From Pseudopelobacter sp964542535 (GTDB taxonomy: Bacteria; Desulfobacterota; Desulfuromonadia; Geobacterales; Pseudopelobacteraceae): DNA of 64,000 nt. Below are positions 60,868-64,000 of this stretch, piece by piece. The position numbers were made by a program, and so were the translations under genes. Location: contig CAZIUE010000012.1 of assembly GCA_964542535.1 (NCBI GenBank), positions 62,001-126,000 of the forward strand, written 5' to 3'. Every line of letters begins with the position of its first letter. The first letter of the stretch is position 1. The notes beneath the pieces were generated by a model that was given only the letters and a program-made list of their open reading frames with translations, was not told where the DNA came from and made no database searches.

Positions 60868-63525
60868 ATGGCGCAGCAATACGTGTATTTCTTTGGTGGC
60901 GGCACGGCCGATGGCCGGGCCGACATGAAAAACCTGCTGGGGGGCAAAGGGGCCAATCTGGCCGAGATGACCAGCATCGGTCTGCCGGTTCCCCCGGGCT
61001 TTACCATTTCCACCGAAGTATGTACCGAATTTTACAAGAACGACCGTACCCATCCCGCCTCCCTGGCCGCCGAAGTCACCGCGAATCTGCGCAAGGTCGA
61101 GGAGCTGATGGGCAAGAAGTTCGGAGATGCCGCCAATCCGCTGCTCCTGTCGGTCCGTTCCGGCGCCCGTGCCTCCATGCCGGGCATGATGGATACGGTC
61201 CTCAACCTGGGGCTCAACGACACCACCGTTCAGGGGATCATTGCCCAGAGCGGTGACGAACGCTTCGCCTATGACGCCTACCGCCGCTTTGTGCAGATGT
61301 ATGCCGACGTGGTGCTGGGGATGGAGAAGGAAATCCTCGATCACCTGCTGGACCAGAAGAAGGAAGAGCGCGACGTGTACCTGGACACCGAACTCACCGC
61401 CGCCGACTGGAAGGATCTTGTGGCCCAGTACAAAGGCGCCATCAAGGCCGAACTGGGGGTCGCTTTTCCCGAAGACCCCGAGGAGCAGCTCTGGGGTGCG
61501 GTGAACGCGGTGTTCGGCTCCTGGATGAACCAGCGCGCCATCACCTATCGCAAGCTCAACAATATCCCGGCCGACTGGGGTACGGCGGTTAACGTCCAGG
61601 CCATGGTCTTCGGCAACATGGGTGAGGACTGCGCCACCGGCGTGGCCTTTACCCGCGATCCTTCCACCGGTGAGAACTACTTCTACGGCGAGTTCCTGGT
61701 CAACGCCCAGGGAGAGGATGTGGTGGCTGGCATCCGCACTCCCCAGCCGATCAACCGCGCCAAGAACAAGGAGGGCGAGCTCCCCTCCATGGAAGAGATC
61801 ATGCCGGAATGCTACCAGCAGCTGGTCAGGATCCGCGAGACTCTGGAGCAGCATTACCGGGACATGCAGGACATCGAGTTCACCATCGAGAAGGGCGTGC
61901 TGTACATGCTGCAGACCCGCAACGGCAAACGCACCGCTCCGGCCGCCATCAAGATCGCCGTGGATATGGTCAGGGAGGGGCTGATCGACAAGAAGACCGC
62001 CGTGCTGCGCGTGGCCCCCAACCAGCTGGACCAGCTGCTGCACCCGACCCTGGACCCGAAGGCGCCCCGCACCGTCATCGCCAAGGGGCTTCCCGCCTCC
62101 CCCGGCGCCGTTTCCGGTGAGGTGGTCTTTTCGGCCGACGAGGCCGAGGCCGAGGCCAAGATCGGCCGCAAGGTGATCCTGGTGCGCATCGAGACCTCGC
62201 CCGAAGACATCCACGGCATGCACGCCGCCCAGGGGATCCTCACCGCCCGCGGCGGCATGACCTCCCACGCGGCGGTCGTGGCCCGCGGCATGGGCAAATG
62301 CTGTGTTGCCGGCTGCGGCGACATCAAGGTGGATTACAACGAAGAGAGCTTCATCGCGCCCAACGGCGTTGAGGTGAAGAAGGGAGACCTGATCACCCTG
62401 GACGGTGCCACGGGAGAGGTCATGCTGGGCGTGGTGCCGACCGTGTCGGTGCAGCTGACCGGTGATTTCGGCGTCCTGATGGGGTGGGTTGACGACTTCA
62501 GGAGCCTGAAAGTGCGCGCCAATGCTGATACCCCCCACGATGCCCGGGTGGCCCGCGATTTCGGGGCCCAGGGGATCGGGCTCTGTCGCACCGAGCACAT
62601 GTTCTTCGATGCCGAGCGTATCGCCGCGGTGCGCGAGATGATCCTCGCCGACGACCTGGAGGGACGCCAGAAGGCGCTGGCCAAGATCCTCCCCATGCAG
62701 ACCAGCGACTTCAAGGGGATCTTCCGCGAGATGAAGGGGCTGCCGGTCACCATCCGGCTGCTGGACCCGCCGCTGCACGAGTTCCTCCCCCAGAACGAGA
62801 AGGATATTGATGAGCTGGCACAGACCATGAAGGTTTCCGCCAGCACCCTCAGGCACAAGGTTGAATACCTGCACGAGTTCAACCCCATGCTGGGGCACCG
62901 GGGCTGCCGCCTCGGCATCACCTTCCCCGAGATCTACGATATGCAGGTGCGCGCCATCATGACCGCTGCCTGCGAGCTGATCAAGAACGACGGATTCTCC
63001 ATCGTGCCCGAGATCATGATTCCCCTGGTGGCGACGGTCAAGGAGCTGGCGCTGCTGAAGAAGAACGCCGTGGCTATCTGCGAGGAGGTCATCGCCGGCT
63101 TCGGAGTGGCCGTGGAATACCTGATCGGCACCATGATCGAACTCCCCCGCGCAGCCCTGACCGCCGACGAGATCGCCGGCGAGGCGGAGTTCTTCTCCTT
63201 CGGCACCAATGACCTGACCCAGACCACCTTTGGTCTCTCCCGCGACGACGCGGGCAAGTTCCTCCCCTTCTACATGGATAACGGCATCATGGAGCAGGAC
63301 CCCTTCGTCTCCCTGGATCAGGCCGGTGTCGGCCAGCTGGTCAGGATCGGCAGTGAGAAGGGGCGTGCCACCCGGCCGAACATCAAGCTGGGGATCTGCG
63401 GCGAGCATGGCGGAGATCCGGACTCGGTCGTCTTCTGTCACCGGGCCGGGCTGGACTACGTCTCCTGCTCCCCCTTCCGGGTGCCCATCGCCCGCCTGGC
63501 CGCGGCCCACGCCGCGCTCTCCTGA
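60868..63525 (+). CDS. ppdK: Pyruvate, phosphate dikinase
   Basis: This 885-residue enzyme interconverts pyruvate, ATP and phosphate with phosphoenolpyruvate, AMP and PPi, feeding gluconeogenesis in anaerobes growing on acetate or similar acids. The N-terminal nucleotide-binding domain starts GGKGANLAEM; the swivelling domain has the phosphorylated His 467 in GGMTSHAAVVARGMGK; the C-terminal PEP/pyruvate barrel holds Cys 844 in GICGEHGGDP. The length is typical. GGAGGA lies about 9 bases before the ATG. With pckA also in the window, two routes to PEP are encoded here. Confidence 0.97.
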   Translation: MAQQYVYFFGGGTADGRADMKNLLGGKGANLAEMTSIGLPVPPGFTISTEVCTEFYKNDRTHPASLAAEVTANLRKVEELMGKKFGDAANPLLLSVRSGARASMPGMMDTVLNLGLNDTTVQGIIAQSGDERFAYDAYRRFVQMYADVVLGMEKEILDHLLDQKKEERDVYLDTELTAADWKDLVAQYKGAIKAELGVAFPEDPEEQLWGAVNAVFGSWMNQRAITYRKLNNIPADWGTAVNVQAMVFGNMGEDCATGVAFTRDPSTGENYFYGEFLVNAQGEDVVAGIRTPQPINRAKNKEGELPSMEEIMPECYQQLVRIRETLEQHYRDMQDIEFTIEKGVLYMLQTRNGKRTAPAAIKIAVDMVREGLIDKKTAVLRVAPNQLDQLLHPTLDPKAPRTVIAKGLPASPGAVSGEVVFSADEAEAEAKIGRKVILVRIETSPEDIHGMHAAQGILTARGGMTSHAAVVARGMGKCCVAGCGDIKVDYNEESFIAPNGVEVKKGDLITLDGATGEVMLGVVPTVSVQLTGDFGVLMGWVDDFRSLKVRANADTPHDARVARDFGAQGIGLCRTEHMFFDAERIAAVREMILADDLEGRQKALAKILPMQTSDFKGIFREMKGLPVTIRLLDPPLHEFLPQNEKDIDELAQTMKVSASTLRHKVEYLHEFNPMLGHRGCRLGITFPEIYDMQVRAIMTAACELIKNDGFSIVPEIMIPLVATVKELALLKKNAVAICEEVIAGFGVAVEYLIGTMIELPRAALTADEIAGEAEFFSFGTNDLTQTTFGLSRDDAGKFLPFYMDNGIMEQDPFVSLDQAGVGQLVRIGSEKGRATRPNIKLGICGEHGGDPDSVVFCHRAGLDYVSCSPFRVPIARLAAAHAALS

Positions 63526-63546
63526 GCCCCGTCCGAACCTGCGTGA

Positions 63547-63589
63547 CATGAAAAAAGGGTGGACCATAACGGTCCACCCTTTTTTCATG
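63547..63589. terminator. Bidirectional terminator between ppdK and the AMMECR1 gene
   Basis: A 19-base arm ending GGGTGGACC (63547-63565) pairs perfectly with GGTCCACCC... (63571-63589). The stem has A-run and T-run flanks on both strands, so it can terminate both converging transcripts. Confidence 0.95.
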
Positions 63590-63634
63590 GCGATTCGCCC
63601 CCCACCGTGCAGGCGCGCCCTGTTCAGGCGGCGG

Positions 63635-64000
63635 CTACTGTTCTCCGAACACCAGGGCCGTGAAGGTGTGAATCTCGCAGTCGTTCTGCCAGGCGTCATC
63701 GGGAAGCCCCGCCTTGAGACAGGTGTGGCGCAGGAAGGTTTCCCGGTCCCAGCCGTACTCGGTGGCCACCTGGGGGAGCAGCACGCCGCGGTGGTGGTTC
63801 TTGATGATGTACAGGCCGTGCTTGCCCACCACGATACTCTCCACGGAATTGATCAGTTTGAGCGGCGAGAGCACCGAGATCTCCAGGCTGAAGTCCTCCA
63901 GGTCGGCGGGTTTCATGGGATAGAAGCGGGGATCGCGGGTGGCGGCGGCCATGGCCATCTCCTGAACCAGCTGGTACAGCGGGACATCGGAGACGAAGTT
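63635..64000 (-). CDS. AMMECR1 family protein (AmmeMemoRadiSam protein A), 5' end outside window
   Basis: The frame is open to the edge of the window: before the in-frame ATG at 63958 it already reads NFVSDVPLYQLVQE, which is part of the AMMECR1 domain, so the gene is truncated by the window. The visible 121 residues contain AAATRDPRFYPM, LEISVLSPLKLI, VGKHGLYIIKN, GVLLPQVATEYGWDRETFLRHTCLKAGLP and FTALVF, the family core. In many prokaryotes this domain occurs with Memo-like and radical SAM partners in an uncharacterised three-component system; the partners may lie beyond the window. Confidence 0.9.
   Translation of the reverse strand, partial: NFVSDVPLYQLVQEMAMAAATRDPRFYPMKPADLEDFSLEISVLSPLKLINSVESIVVGKHGLYIIKNHHRGVLLPQVATEYGWDRETFLRHTCLKAGLPDDAWQNDCEIHTFTALVFGEQ

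Noticed and set aside
60835..63699. Open frame of about 950 codons opposite ppdK
   Set aside because: Antisense shadow; the ppdK frame carries the catalytic His and Cys motifs.

Overview
The window looks like chromosome of a high-GC, Gram-negative, anaerobic deltaproteobacterium of the Geobacter/Pelobacter (Desulfuromonadales) type. The signs are a triheme periplasmic cytochrome c7 of the PpcA type, a diheme lipoprotein cytochrome, pyruvate phosphate dikinase, ATP-type PEP carboxykinase, an oxygen-sensitive hybrid-cluster protein, futalosine-pathway menaquinone synthesis (MqnE), LPS-heptose genes and a giant PAS/PocR/GAF histidine kinase. The species call is inference; no 16S rRNA gene is present.

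Layout. 1-4.1 kb: end of a cardiolipin-synthase-like phospholipase D gene, a TatD hydrolase, a diheme cytochrome lipoprotein, a small Ala/Pro lipoprotein and pckA. 4.3-9 kb: a YhaO/YhaN (SbcD/SbcC-like) nuclease-ATPase pair. 9.2-10 kb: an AT-rich island with one orphan membrane protein. 10.2-16.4 kb (minus strand): ftsK, lspA, ileS. 16.5-23 kb (plus strand): a PAS histidine kinase, mreB, a degenerate glycosyltransferase, gmhA, hldE and a degenerate tandem-receiver protein. 23-26.6 kb (minus): two parvulin-type PPIase lipoproteins and an EndoQ-like PHP protein. 26.7-32.5 kb: a DUF2062 protein, a Pit phosphate transporter with its DUF47 partner, then uppP-radC-tag-nagZ-like. 32.5-36.6 kb (minus): a lower-GC cassette glf/radical SAM/DUF707, then hldD. 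36.7-41.1 kb (minus): a methyltransferase, mqnE, an HD protein and hcp. 41.2-44.1 kb: a DUF362-ferredoxin protein, a 183-bp palindromic element, a small hypothetical gene and nadA. 44.7-50.7 kb: the giant kinase, then a GDP-mannose-epimerase-like protein and a glycosyltransferase-like protein. 50.8-52.9 kb: a Mn2+ (yybP-ykoY) riboswitch ahead of htpX and terC. 53-59.5 kb: a UPF0182 protein, a Tim44-like protein, an AI-2E family permease, a lone PAS protein and a YHS protein. 59.8-64 kb: tRNA-Pro(CGG), a ppcA-type cytochrome, ppdK with a structured leader, and a partial AMMECR1 gene.

How the parts relate. Envelope biogenesis is the main theme: heptose synthesis (gmhA, hldE, hldD), undecaprenyl recycling (uppP), lipoprotein signal peptidase, cell shape (mreB), galactofuranose (glf), outer-membrane-type chaperones and a muropeptide glycosidase. 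Anaerobic energy and carbon genes (pckA, ppdK, cytochromes, mqnE) form the second theme.

The strongest regulatory signals are the riboswitch with overlapping terminator and alternative stem at 50.8-51.0 kb, the HcpR-like palindrome between hcp and the DUF362 gene, and an unidentified structured leader whose first stem begins at the predicted ppdK transcription start. No CRISPR array, intact insertion sequence or prophage was seen.
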